37,362 nucleotides of DNA, from NCBI GenBank assembly GCA_023248915.1, contig JAHFDQ010000004.1, forward strand, positions 1-37,362, in the 5' to 3' direction. The position numbers and the translations under genes were made by a program. The DNA comes from Archangiaceae bacterium. Lineage in GTDB: Bacteria; Myxococcota; Myxococcia; Myxococcales; Myxococcaceae. A model generated the notes under the pieces. That model had not been told where the DNA came from, ran no database searches, and saw nothing but the letters and a program-made list of their open reading frames with translations. Positions 17,094 through 26,809 of the stretch are shown here, in pieces (the first letter of the stretch is position 1; the number at the start of each line of letters is the position of its first letter).

Positions 17094-17116
17094 GCCGGCC
17101 GCCTCCGTCGGCCGGC
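17094..17116. repeat. Hairpin gccggccg-cctccgt-cggccggc
   Basis: 8-bp perfect stem with 7-nt loop; no T tract, so not called a terminator. Confidence 0.6.
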
Positions 17117-17489
17117 TAGGCCCAATACCGATCAGTTAGGCGCAAGCGTTCAATCTCGCCGAGGAATTCCCGCCCTCTCGTCACGGCAGCGGCTGAGTGG
17201 GCTGTTCGAACCTCCGGCAGTGAAAATGGCGCCGAAAACCGAAGCCCGGGGGGATGAGCGAAGGCGGCAGCGGCGGACCGGTCCGTGCTCCTCGCCCGGG
17301 GCGACCTCTGCCGTCGGTGAGCGCAGGAAGCTCGAGGATGCCCGTCATGTGGGCGCGTGCCCACGCAAGAGACCGCCCCTTCCCCCTACGTGCCGAACGC
17401 TCCGGGCTGGCGGCAAGGCCTCGTCCTCACATCCAGCGAATTCATGCGCCGGGTCCGAGCGGCAATTGTTCGCCTACTCTGTCGGCGCC

Positions 17490-18038
17490 ATGCGGACTTC
17501 CGTGTTGAATCGCTTCGGGTTGATGTTCCTGGTGCTCCTCGCCAGCGCTTGCGAACGAAGCAACTCGACGGTCCGACTGGGCAGCTACGTGTTGAAACCC
17601 AAGAGCTCGCTCTCAGTCGTGTACTCGGCCTGCAACACGTCCTGGACCGACCTCGTCGTCTCGGACGAGCCTGATGTCTGCGGCACCTATCAGGCATCGA
17701 TTTGCGCAGAACAGCCGGTGCGGCGTCCACCCGGTTCCTTCATGGTCGTTCGCGTGAACGGAAGCGGTCCGGGGTCCTTTCCGATTCGTGGGAGTGCGCT
17801 GGCCGACTCCGTCTGGGGGCTACCGGCGTCGCACTGCACCGGCTCCGACCCAGGTCCTGGGCAGTCCAGCGCGAGCTTCGGCACGTCCGAACCCTACTTC
17901 TCGGACTTCGCCTCTTCGGGGACGGTGACGCTCGAGCAGGCCAATGGAGACCAGCCCGTCTACGGCCGCTACGAGCTCGCGGCGAGCAGCGGGACGCGCT
18001 ATGTGGCGACCTGTTCGGCGCGGCGTGCGCGGGCGTGA
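17490..18038 (+). CDS. Putative lipoprotein, hypothetical; 3' end possibly frameshifted
   Basis: MRTSVLNRFGLMFLVLLASACERS lipobox; continuous frame to TGA at 18036-18038; a different frame continues as a Cys-rich tail to 18220. Confidence 0.6.
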   Translation: MRTSVLNRFGLMFLVLLASACERSNSTVRLGSYVLKPKSSLSVVYSACNTSWTDLVVSDEPDVCGTYQASICAEQPVRRPPGSFMVVRVNGSGPGSFPIRGSALADSVWGLPASHCTGSDPGPGQSSASFGTSEPYFSDFASSGTVTLEQANGDQPVYGRYELAASSGTRYVATCSARRARA

Positions 18039-18245
18039 AGTGGGCGAGGAACTTTCAAGGTCCAGAATGCACGGACCAGCGCACCGCGAGCGAGCTGAGC
18101 ATCTCCTGCGAGTGCGACTGCAGGAGCGGCGGTGGAGGCCAACATCACTGCTCCGGCCCCGCCCCGGGGGCGATTACTCCCAACGGCTCCCCGTCCATCG
18201 GCTGCTGCCCCGTCTTCTGAGCGCGTCCCAATCTCGAGCGCCCGA

Positions 18246-19001
18246 CTATTCCCCCAGGTAGGCGCGGCGTACTTCGGGGCTGGCCAGAAGCTCTTGTCCC
18301 GGTCCTGCCATCGCCAATTCACCGGTCTCCAGCACGTAGCCGTAGTCGGCCAGCGCCAGCGCCAGGTGGGCGTTCTGCTCGACCAGGAGGATGGACACCC
18401 CCCGGCCGTTCACCTCGCGCAAGATTCGGAAGATTGTCTGCACCACCTGCGGCGCCAGCCCCAGCGACGGCTCGTCGAGGAGCAACAGCGTCGGCCGCGA
18501 CATGAGGGCCCGCGAAATTGCGAGCATCTGCTGCTCGCCGCCCGACAGCGTCGCCGCCTGCTGCTTCCGGCGCTCGGCCAGCACCGGGAACAGCGAGAAG
18601 CAGTACTCGGCGTCCTTCGTCACCTCGGCCCGGTCTCGGCGCAGGTAGGCGCCCAACTCCAAGTTTTCCAGCACCGACAGGTTGAGGAAGATGCCTCGCC
18701 CCTCGGGAGCGTGGGCCATGCCGCGCGGCACCAACAGGTTCGGCTTCAGCCCGGTGACGTCGGCCCCGGCGAGGGTGATGCGGCCGCCCGCCGGCTTCAC
18801 CATGCCGCTCACCGCGCGCAGGGTGGACGTCTTGCCCGCGCCGTTCGACCCGATGAGCGCCACCACCTCGCCCTTGCCCACCGACAGGGTGATGCCGTGC
18901 AGCGCCTTGATGGCGCCGTAGGACACCCGCAGCTCCTTCACCTCGAGCAGCGGCTCGCGCGGGCGGCGTTCGCCCAGCACCTGGGTGGCTCCTTCCGTCA
19001 C
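18246..19001 (-). CDS. livF: Branched-chain amino acid-type ABC transporter ATP-binding protein LivF
   Basis: GSNGAGKTSTLRAVSG, LSGGEQQMLAISRALMSRPTLLLLDEPSLGLAP. Confidence 0.9.
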   Translation of the reverse strand: MTEGATQVLGERRPREPLLEVKELRVSYGAIKALHGITLSVGKGEVVALIGSNGAGKTSTLRAVSGMVKPAGGRITLAGADVTGLKPNLLVPRGMAHAPEGRGIFLNLSVLENLELGAYLRRDRAEVTKDAEYCFSLFPVLAERRKQQAATLSGGEQQMLAISRALMSRPTLLLLDEPSLGLAPQVVQTIFRILREVNGRGVSILLVEQNAHLALALADYGYVLETGELAMAGPGQELLASPEVRRAYLGE

Positions 19002-19903
19002 CGGGAAGCTCCCGCCGCGGCGGCCGGCTGCGCCTCGCCCAGGTAGGCCTCGACCACCTTCGGGTCGGCCCGCACGGCCTCGGGCGTGCCGTAGGCGATT
19101 GTTTCTCCGTGGTCGAGCACCGTTATCTGCTCGCAGATGCCCATCACCAGTTTCATGTCGTGCTCGATGACGAGCAACCCCAGCGAGAACTGGTCCCTCA
19201 GCTTCCGGATGAGCACCATCAGGTCGGACTTCTCGCGGGTATTCATACCCGCGGCGGGTTCGTCCAACAGCAGCACCCGAGGCCGGGTGCCGAGCGCCCG
19301 CGCAATCTCCAGCCGCCGCTGTTCACCGTACGGCAGCGACGCGGCCTCTTCGTCGCGGCGGTGGGCCAGCCCCATCACCTCGAGCAATTCGTCGGCGCGG
19401 CGGGTGACGGCTTCCTCCTCGCGCAGAAAGCCCGGGGTGAGCAACAGCGCCCGCCACCAGTCGTAGTAGTTGTTGGTGGCGTCGAGCATCTGCCCCAGCC
19501 GGGCAAGCGCCGACCCGCGGCGGCGCAACGCGGCCACCCGCTCGGCGCTCACCAGCGGGCGGCTGTCGGCCAGGCAGGCCACCTTCACGTTGTCCACCGC
19601 CGAGAGTTGCTTGAAGAGGCGAATGTTCTGGAAGGTGCGCGCCAGCCCCAGCCGGTTGATTTGGTGCGGCAGCTTGCCGTTCACCCGCTGGCCGGCGACG
19701 AAGACGTCCCCGGACGTCGGCCGGTAGACGCCGGTCAGCACGTTGAACGCGGTCGTCTTGCCGGCGCCGTTCGGACCAATCAACCCCTTCAAGTCGCCCT
19801 GGCGAATTTCCAAGTTGAAGCCGGTGAGCGCCTTCAGCCCCCCGAACTGAATGCTGGCCGCGCGCACCTCGAGCAGCGGCGGGTTGACGGTCGCGGGCGT
19901 CAC
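18998..19903 (-). CDS. livG: Branched-chain amino acid-type ABC transporter ATP-binding protein LivG
   Basis: [51 protein letters not shown] start inferred at 19903. Confidence 0.88.
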   Translation of the reverse strand: MTPATVNPPLLEVRAASIQFGGLKALTGFNLEIRQGDLKGLIGPNGAGKTTAFNVLTGVYRPTSGDVFVAGQRVNGKLPHQINRLGLARTFQNIRLFKQLSAVDNVKVACLADSRPLVSAERVAALRRRGSALARLGQMLDATNNYYDWWRALLLTPGFLREEEAVTRRADELLEVMGLAHRRDEEAASLPYGEQRRLEIARALGTRPRVLLLDEPAAGMNTREKSDLMVLIRKLRDQFSLGLLVIEHDMKLVMGICEQITVLDHGETIAYGTPEAVRADPKVVEAYLGEAQPAAAAGASR

Positions 19904-20961
19904 GCCACCGGCCCCTTCAGGGCGGGCCCTCGGCGCGACAGCCACTTCGGCAGGACGTCCCACGCCTCGCGGGTGCCGAACAGCCCCTGCGGCCGCACCA
20001 GCATCAACAGCACCAGCAGCAGCCCGTAGATGGGCATGCGAATCTGGTCCACCTTCTGCGCCAGCGAGGCGTCCTCTCCGCCGAGCCGCAGGAAGAGGCT
20101 GCGCATGCCCTCGGGCAACAGGGTGAGACAGACCGCCGCGACGATGGCGCCGGTCGTCGAACCGAGGCCCCCGGCCACCACCATCACCACCACCTCCATC
20201 GACTTCACGAAGGTGAACGAGCCCGGGTTGATGATGGGCACGAAGTGGGCGAACAGGGCTCCGGCCACTCCCGCGAAGAAGGACGACACCACGAACGAGC
20301 GCACCTTGTAGCCGGTGGTGTCGACGCCCATCGCCTCGGCGGCCACCTCGTCCTCGCGAATCGCCCACAGCGACCGGCCGTGGGAAGAGCCGGCGATGCG
20401 CCGGGCCACCAGCACGGTGACGAAGACCCACAGCCAAACCATGTAGAAGCTCGACCGCTGCGGAATGCCGGACAGCCCGAGCGCGCCGCCCAGGGTCTCG
20501 GTGTTCTGCACCACCACCCGAATAATCTCCCCGAACCCCAGCGTGACGATGGCCAGGTAGTCGCCCTTCAGCCGCAGGGAAGGCAGGCCCACCAGGAAGC
20601 CGCACGCCGCCGCCGCCACCCCGCCCACCCCGATGGCGGCGAGCAACAGGAGCTGGTCCGACAAGGTGGCCGGCAACCCCCGGATGTTGAGCTCTTTCAC
20701 CGCCAGCGAGAACAGGCCCGACAGGTAGGCCCCCACCGCCATGAAGCCGGCGTGGCCGATGGAAAACTGCCCGGTCATGCCGTTCACGACGTTGAGCGAC
20801 ACCGCGAGGATGACGTTCACCCCCACCAGCGACGACAGGTACACGAAGAAGTGCATCGGCCCGAAAATCCACTGCAGCATCGCCAGCACCGCAAGCGCGC
20901 CCAATAGAGGCGCCAGGCCCCGCGCCCAGTACGGCATCGTCTTCGCGCTGGCGGCCCCCAT
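19900..20961 (-). CDS. livM: Branched-chain amino acid-type ABC permease LivM
   Basis: Multi-TM; GQFSIGHAGFMAVGAY, LRLKGDYLAIVTLGFGEIIR typical LivM motifs; ATG overlaps livH TGA. Confidence 0.9.
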   Translation of the reverse strand: MGAASAKTMPYWARGLAPLLGALAVLAMLQWIFGPMHFFVYLSSLVGVNVILAVSLNVVNGMTGQFSIGHAGFMAVGAYLSGLFSLAVKELNIRGLPATLSDQLLLLAAIGVGGVAAAACGFLVGLPSLRLKGDYLAIVTLGFGEIIRVVVQNTETLGGALGLSGIPQRSSFYMVWLWVFVTVLVARRIAGSSHGRSLWAIREDEVAAEAMGVDTTGYKVRSFVVSSFFAGVAGALFAHFVPIINPGSFTFVKSMEVVVMVVAGGLGSTTGAIVAAVCLTLLPEGMRSLFLRLGGEDASLAQKVDQIRMPIYGLLLVLLMLVRPQGLFGTREAWDVLPKWLSRRGPALKGPVA

Positions 20962-21908
20962 CACACTTTCTCCGCCACCGCGCGGCCGAACAGCCCCTCG
21001 GGCCGCACCAGCAACACCGCGATGAGGAAGCCGAACGCCACCGCGTCGCGCCAGGAAGAGGACGTGTAGCCGACGACGAATTCCTCGCACAGGCCGAGCA
21101 AGAGCGCCCCCACCACGGCGCCCGGCACGTGGCCGATGCCCCCGATGACCGCGGCCACGAAGGCCTTCAGCCCCACGTACGTGCCCATCAAGGGCTGCAC
21201 CGCGGTGTCCTTGATGGCGTAGAGCAACCCGGCGCCTGCGGCGAGCGCGCTGCCCAGCATGAAGGTGGTGGCGATGACTCGGTCGGTAGGAATGCCCATC
21301 AGCGCCGCGGTGCGGTGGTCGAAGGACACCGCCCGCATCGCGCTGCCGAAGCGCGTCTTGAACACCAGCAACTGCAGCCCGACCATCAAGGCCACCGCGA
21401 TGCCGAGGCTGATGACCTGCCAGTTCCACACCACGACGTCCCGGTCGCCGAACACCAGCCACTCGGTGGGCTTGATGATTTCGGGGAAGGCGCGCGGGGC
21501 CGCTCCGGGCAAGAGCGTCACCGAGGCGCTGCCCAGGTGCGCCACCCAGTCGAGCTGGAAGCCGTAGGACAGGGCGAAGGAGATGCCGATGGCGGTGATG
21601 AGCGCCGTCAGCCGCGGCTTCTCGCGCAGCGGGCGGTAGGCGAACCTCTCGATGACGAAGCCGAGCAAGGCGCAGCCCGCCATCGCCACGAGGAAGATGA
21701 GCAGCACCCCGAGGAACGAAGACTGGGAGCCGCGGCCCAACTGGAACGCGGTGCCGTAGCCCAGGTACACGCCCACCATCATCACGTCGCCGTGAGCGAA
21801 GTTGATGAGCTTCAGCACCCCGTACACCATGGTGTAGCCGAGGGCGACGAGCGCGTAGATGGTGCCGGACGCGAGCCCGTTGATGATGTGCTGGACGAAG
21901 TCCGACAT
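20961..21908 (-). CDS. livH: Branched-chain amino acid-type ABC permease LivH
   Basis: GLASGTIYALVALGYTMVYGVLKLINFAHGDVMMVG typical LivH N-terminus. Confidence 0.92.
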   Translation of the reverse strand: MSDFVQHIINGLASGTIYALVALGYTMVYGVLKLINFAHGDVMMVGVYLGYGTAFQLGRGSQSSFLGVLLIFLVAMAGCALLGFVIERFAYRPLREKPRLTALITAIGISFALSYGFQLDWVAHLGSASVTLLPGAAPRAFPEIIKPTEWLVFGDRDVVVWNWQVISLGIAVALMVGLQLLVFKTRFGSAMRAVSFDHRTAALMGIPTDRVIATTFMLGSALAAGAGLLYAIKDTAVQPLMGTYVGLKAFVAAVIGGIGHVPGAVVGALLLGLCEEFVVGYTSSSWRDAVAFGFLIAVLLVRPEGLFGRAVAEKV

Positions 21909-21914
21909 CGGCCG

Positions 21915-23156
21915 CTAGGGCGCCACGGTGGTGACGAAGGCGAACTTGCCCTCTTCCACCTTGAGCACGACGGCCGGCTTCACCGCGTTGCGGTCCTTGT
22001 CCATGGTGATGCGGCCGGCCACGCCGGGAAAGTCGCGGGTCTGCGCCAGCGCGGCGCGCAAGGCCGGTCCGGACAGGTCGGGAGCCCGCTTCATCGCTTC
22101 GAGCGCCACACGCGCCGCGTCGTACCCGAGCGCGGCCAAGGAATCGGGCACCGAGCCGAAGGCGGCCTGGTACGCCTTGACGAAGTCCTGCACCGACGGG
22201 TCGGTCGCCGAGTAGTGGTTCGAGACGTAAGCGCCCTCGATGGCGCTGCCGCCGAGCTCGAACAGCTTGTCCGAGTCCCACCCGTCGCCGCCGAGCAGCG
22301 TCGCCTTCAGCCCCAGCTCGCGCGCCTGGCGGGCGATGACGCCCACGTCGTTGTAGTAGCCGGGAATGTAGAGCGCGTCGGCCTTCTTGCCCTTCAGCGC
22401 GGTCAACTGCGCCCGGAAGTCGGTGTCGCCCTTGGCGTAGGCCTCGATGGCCACCACCTTGCCGCCCATCTCGGAGAACTTGCGCTCGAACACCTCGGTC
22501 AGCCCGATGGAATAGGCGCTCTTCACGTCCTTCAGGATGGCGGCCTTGGTCACCTTCAGGTTGTCGTGGGCGAACTTCGCCATCACGTAACCCTGGAAGG
22601 GGTCGATGAAGCAGACGCGGAAAATGTAGTCGCCCACTTGGGTGACGGAAGGGTTGGTGGACGACGGCGTAATCATCGGCACCTGTGCTTCCTGGGCCTT
22701 CGGCGCCATCGCCAGCGAGTTCGACGAGGCGACCTCTCCGAGGATGAGTTTCACGTGGTCCTGGGTGATGAGCCGGGTGACGGCGCTGGCCGCCTCTTCC
22801 GGCTTCGACTGGTCGTCGTAGACCCGGACCGCCACCTTCTTGCCCTTCAGGCCTCCGGCGGCGTTCACCTCGCGTAGCGCCAGCTCGATGCCGTTGCGTG
22901 TCGAGATGCCGAACGCCGCTTCCGAGCCGGTGAGCGACCCGACTTCGCCGAGCAGAATGGTGTCGTCGGCCGGGGCGCCCGGAGCCATAGGGCCCGACGG
23001 CCCCACCGCCGGAACCGGAGCGGCGTTGGCCTCGCTCGCGGAATGCACCGCCTGGGGCGCCGCGGGGGCCGTCGCTTCGCCGCTCGACGTCTTCTTCTCG
23101 CAACCGGCGGCGGCCAGGGTCAACGCCGCGAGAAAGGTCAACGAATTCAAGCGCAT
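21915..23156 (-). CDS. Branched-chain amino acid-type ABC substrate-binding lipoprotein
   Basis: Lipobox LTLAAAGCEKK; LLGEVGSLTGSEAAFGISTRNGIELALREVNAAGGLKGKKV type I periplasmic binding protein. Confidence 0.9.
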   Translation of the reverse strand: MRLNSLTFLAALTLAAAGCEKKTSSGEATAPAAPQAVHSASEANAAPVPAVGPSGPMAPGAPADDTILLGEVGSLTGSEAAFGISTRNGIELALREVNAAGGLKGKKVAVRVYDDQSKPEEAASAVTRLITQDHVKLILGEVASSNSLAMAPKAQEAQVPMITPSSTNPSVTQVGDYIFRVCFIDPFQGYVMAKFAHDNLKVTKAAILKDVKSAYSIGLTEVFERKFSEMGGKVVAIEAYAKGDTDFRAQLTALKGKKADALYIPGYYNDVGVIARQARELGLKATLLGGDGWDSDKLFELGGSAIEGAYVSNHYSATDPSVQDFVKAYQAAFGSVPDSLAALGYDAARVALEAMKRAPDLSGPALRAALAQTRDFPGVAGRITMDKDRNAVKPAVVLKVEEGKFAFVTTVAP

Positions 23157-23287
23157 CAGGTCCTCCCAGAGTCGGGGCCTTGTACGGGGCTCTGTCGGGC
23201 CGGTCAAGAGAAGCGCTGGAGTTCGCCTTGAGGCCGGCGCCTGCGCCCGATAAGGTCGGAGCGGCACCGAAACGAAAGGCAGATGAA

Positions 23288-24106
23288 ATGTCTCAGCTGA
23301 ACCTCATCCTCTCCGTCCCACAGGGCGCCATCACCGCAACCAGCTTGGGGATTGAGGGCTTCGCCTGGCACTTGAGCCCGGGCTCGGCCAAATACTACCG
23401 GGGCAGGAGCGTGCTGGTCGACCTGGCGCTCGCCAACGGCAAGCCCGACTTCCAGTACCTACCCGAAGGTGAGTGGCGCGACGCCGCGGGGGACTCGGCC
23501 CTGGCCGTCGCCGCGGCCGTGGGTGGCAAGCGCACCAAGACCGCGCTGTCGAACAACGCCTTCAGTTGCACCCCCATCGAGGCCTTCCGCCACATCTACC
23601 TGGTGAAGACGGGCGGGCACGCGCTGCCGCTGACCCAGCCGGTCGAATTGGCCAAGTACTCGACGCACACCTGCGACGAGAACCTGTCCACCGAGGACGT
23701 CGCCCGGGCCATCGGAAAGGCCAACCCGGCGAACCGCCACGCGCGGCTGTACATGGTGCTGGCGCCGACCGAGTTCCTGGTGCTGTCGAACCTCAGCCCC
23801 GAGGAATACGTCTGGTACTCCACCCACCGGCCGGGGAAGAAGTTCCGCCAGGTGATGTTCTGCGAGCTGAAGCCCGGGGTGCAGTTGGTGGCCGAGAGCG
23901 TCTACCACTCGGCGGTGAAGAACCTCGAGAACCCGAACAAGAAGACCAAGACGCTGGTCTCGGGCGACTGCTTGAACCGGGTGGCCTTCCCCGACTGGAT
24001 TGGGTACGGCAACAAGGGCGCGGGCATGTACGTCGGCGACCGCACCCGCGCGGTGGCCTGGCACTTCCCCGACGTGCCCTCTTCCTGGGCTCGCGCCGAC
24101 GGTTAG
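23288..24106 (+). CDS. Hypothetical protein
   Basis: Continuous frame MSQLNLILSVPQGAITATSLGIEG...; divergent from the liv operon; no family recognised. Confidence 0.65.
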   Translation: MSQLNLILSVPQGAITATSLGIEGFAWHLSPGSAKYYRGRSVLVDLALANGKPDFQYLPEGEWRDAAGDSALAVAAAVGGKRTKTALSNNAFSCTPIEAFRHIYLVKTGGHALPLTQPVELAKYSTHTCDENLSTEDVARAIGKANPANRHARLYMVLAPTEFLVLSNLSPEEYVWYSTHRPGKKFRQVMFCELKPGVQLVAESVYHSAVKNLENPNKKTKTLVSGDCLNRVAFPDWIGYGNKGAGMYVGDRTRAVAWHFPDVPSSWARADG

Positions 24107-24154
24107 TCCACAACCAGGTTGCGCCCGTGCGTCCGGCGAGGCCAAACTCGCCGG

Positions 24155-24595
24155 ATGCTCAAGTCCATCCACGCCCGCACCGTCGCTGCTTCGCGCCCGG
24201 CCGCCGCCCAGGCTTCGCTGGTCGTCGCGAAGAACGCCTTCAACCATCTCTACGACGCGAACCAGCGCGACGACATCACCCGGCGACCCGGCTGGCCGTA
24301 CGACGCGGGCCAGGTGACGAAGCTGACCGGCGGCGCCGAGCTCGCGGGGTTCGACCTCGAGAAGCTTCCCAAGGGCTCGAAGGCGGTGAAGGACCTCAAG
24401 GTGTTCGTCGACGAAGGCGTCGACGGAGATCAATGCGCCTTCCACCTGAAGGTGGGCAACACCACGTACCTGGTTGTGGCGGCGTTCCCCGAAGACGCCG
24501 CGCGCGACCAGATTTGGGTGTACGACGCCAAGGGCCAGAAGCTCATGGCCGAGGCGCAGCCGAACGAGGACACCGGCAAGCTGCACTGGAGCTAG
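24155..24595 (+). CDS. Hypothetical protein
   Basis: MLKSIHARTVAASRPAAAQASLVVAKNAFNHLYDANQRDD...; amino-acid composition looks coding; no family recognised. Confidence 0.6.
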   Translation: MLKSIHARTVAASRPAAAQASLVVAKNAFNHLYDANQRDDITRRPGWPYDAGQVTKLTGGAELAGFDLEKLPKGSKAVKDLKVFVDEGVDGDQCAFHLKVGNTTYLVVAAFPEDAARDQIWVYDAKGQKLMAEAQPNEDTGKLHWS

Positions 24596-24658
24596 CGGAC
24601 GCTCGGCGCGCGGCCACGGAACCGAGGGATTCAAGCACGGGTGAGGTAGCCTCGCCCG

Positions 24659-25915
24659 ATGCCCGCCGCGCCTCTCTCTCGCCTGATGCGCACCTGGCGG
24701 ACCCGCGTGTTTGCCGCCACCTGGCTGTCCTACGTCGGCTTCTATTTCTGCCGGAAGCCCTTCTCCATCGCCAAGAGCGCGATGGGCGCCGAGGCCGGCT
24801 TCGACGCCACCACCCTGGGCGCCATCGGCGCCGCCTACCTCATCTCGTACTCCATTGGTCAGTTTCTCGCGGCCGGCCTCGGGACGCGGCTGGGGCCCCG
24901 GCTGAACCTGCTGCTCGGCATGGGCCTGTCCATATTGGTGTCTCTCGGGTTCGGGCTGACCCTGTCGTTGCCGCTCCTGGTGGGCCTGATGGTGACCAAC
25001 GGCATCGCGCAGGCGACGGGGTGGTCGGGCAACGTCGGCACCATGGCCGCCTGGTTCCGCAAGGCCGAGCGCGGCAAGGTGATGGGGGCCTGGGCGACCA
25101 ACTTCACCGTCGGTTCGCTGGTGTCGACCTACTTCGCGTCGTGGGTGTTCGGCGCCTACGGCTGGCGCGCCACCTTCTTCAGTGGAAGTCTCGTCTTGGG
25201 GGCGGTCGTCGTCTTCTTCGTCTTCAACCAGGCCAACCGGCCCGAGGACGCGGGCCTGCCGGCGCTCGAGGACCGCGAGGCGAACGACGCGCCCCAGGCG
25301 CTTGGAGGGCTCGACAGGGACGCCCTCGTCAACATCGCCCTCATCGGCTGCTTCTACTTCTTCGCAAAGCTAATCCGTTACGCGGTGTGGTCATGGGTGC
25401 CGTTCTTCCTCGCGCGGAACTACGGGCTGAAGGGCGACGACGCCGGCTACTACTCGACCCTCTTCGACCTGTGCGGAATTCCCGGAGTGATGGTCACCGG
25501 CTGGCTCTCGGACCGCTTCTTCAAGAGCAAGCGCGCCGGCATTTCCTTCCTCATGGTGGTCGCCCTGACGGCCGCGTGCGGCTTGCTGCTCGCGGTCGGC
25601 GGCGCCGGAGCCGGCGTTTTCGCGCTCTGCCTGGGACTGGTCGGCTTCACCCTCTACGGGCCCGACGCGCTCATGACCGGCGCGGCGGCGATGGACGTCG
25701 GCAACCGGCGCGGCGCGGTGCTGGCCACGGGGCTCATCTCGGGCATCGGGTCGCTGGGCCCGGTGGTCCAGGAGTTGGTGATTGGGAAGCTGTACGACGC
25801 CAAGGGCGGCGACCTCGGCCCGGTGTTCCTGCTCCTGTTCGGGTCGGCGGCGATGGCCGCGGTGTTCTGCGGCGTGCTCGTGCTTCGGGCCAGGGCCGGG
25901 AAGAGCTCGGTCTAG
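24659..25915 (+). CDS. MFS transporter, organophosphate:phosphate antiporter (GlpT/UhpC)-like
   Basis: 12-TM-like; TWLSYVGFYFCRKPFSIAKSAM and NGIAQATGWSGNVGTMAAWFRKAERGKVMGAWATNF resemble the OPA family. Confidence 0.88.
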   Translation: MPAAPLSRLMRTWRTRVFAATWLSYVGFYFCRKPFSIAKSAMGAEAGFDATTLGAIGAAYLISYSIGQFLAAGLGTRLGPRLNLLLGMGLSILVSLGFGLTLSLPLLVGLMVTNGIAQATGWSGNVGTMAAWFRKAERGKVMGAWATNFTVGSLVSTYFASWVFGAYGWRATFFSGSLVLGAVVVFFVFNQANRPEDAGLPALEDREANDAPQALGGLDRDALVNIALIGCFYFFAKLIRYAVWSWVPFFLARNYGLKGDDAGYYSTLFDLCGIPGVMVTGWLSDRFFKSKRAGISFLMVVALTAACGLLLAVGGAGAGVFALCLGLVGFTLYGPDALMTGAAAMDVGNRRGAVLATGLISGIGSLGPVVQELVIGKLYDAKGGDLGPVFLLLFGSAAMAAVFCGVLVLRARAGKSSV

Positions 25916-25960
25916 CCGGCCTCTGGGCCGGCGTTCCCTTTCGGTGCTAAGCCGTGGCCG

Positions 25961-26788
25961 ATGCCGGTTCGAATCAAGCCTGCCGACCCGCGGCTGCCCC
26001 GCGGCAAGGACTTCAACGGCAAGCCCTTCGACGGCCTGCACTACGCCCAGGTGCGGGGCGACCTGTTCGTGTCCGGCGTCTCGGCGACCGACGTCGGGCA
26101 GGGAAACCTGGGCGACTGCTTCTTCCTGTCGTCGCTGGCGGCGGTGGCGAAGACGCACCCCGAGCTCTTGAAGAAGGCCATCGCTCGGAACGCGGACGGC
26201 ACCTACACCGTCACCTTCAAGCAACCCGGGCGGAACACCGTGAGAAGCGTGCCCGTCACCGTCGACGGCGACTTTCCCATGCGCCGGGGCGGCGGGCCGG
26301 CGTTCGGGCGTGGCCTGCAGCGCGGCGCCTCGGGCCCCGAGCTCTGGCCCGCGGTATTCGAAAAGGCCTACGCGTCGCTGCAGGGCAGCTTCAGCACCCT
26401 CAACCAGGGCGGCTACGCCGACGATGCGCTCGCCGCCCTCACCGGCAAGCGGGCCACCCGGCTGGTGCCGAAGGACTTGTCCGCCGAGAAGCTGTGGACG
26501 ACGCTCGGCGACGCGACGCGCGCTCAGAAGCCCATCGTCACCGGCACGGTGGAATTCGCCGAGCTCAAGCGCCTCACCGGCCGGGCCGACCTGGCCGGGC
26601 TCATCGACGGCCACGCCTATGCGTTGCTCGGAGTGCACGAGGCGCGCGGCGTGCGCTACGTCGACCTGTACACGCCGCTCACCCCCGCCGAGGGAGGCAA
26701 CCCGGCCGGCGGCTGCCAGCGCACGGTTTCGGTGCCCCTCGCCGACTACCAGCGCGTATTCGACGACCTGGTCATCGGCGCCGCGTAA
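25961..26788 (+). CDS. Calpain (peptidase C2)-like protein
   Basis: VGQGNLGDCFFLSSLAAVAK (Gln/Cys), LIDGHAYALLGV (His); Asn-containing NPW motif not evident. Confidence 0.8.
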   Translation: MPVRIKPADPRLPRGKDFNGKPFDGLHYAQVRGDLFVSGVSATDVGQGNLGDCFFLSSLAAVAKTHPELLKKAIARNADGTYTVTFKQPGRNTVRSVPVTVDGDFPMRRGGGPAFGRGLQRGASGPELWPAVFEKAYASLQGSFSTLNQGGYADDALAALTGKRATRLVPKDLSAEKLWTTLGDATRAQKPIVTGTVEFAELKRLTGRADLAGLIDGHAYALLGVHEARGVRYVDLYTPLTPAEGGNPAGGCQRTVSVPLADYQRVFDDLVIGAA

Positions 26789-26809
26789 CCCGCGCCGCGC
26801 CCGCCGCCG

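Noticed and set aside
17116-17364. 82-aa minus-strand ORF in the intergenic region
   Set aside because: R/A/S-rich composition, no motif, no convincing start context.
19900-23103. 1067-aa minus-strand ORF spanning livM, livH and the binding protein
   Set aside because: Only the livM segment (19900-20961) is real; the remainder is an Arg/Gly-rich shadow frame opposite/alongside livH and the binding-protein gene, a high-GC artefact.
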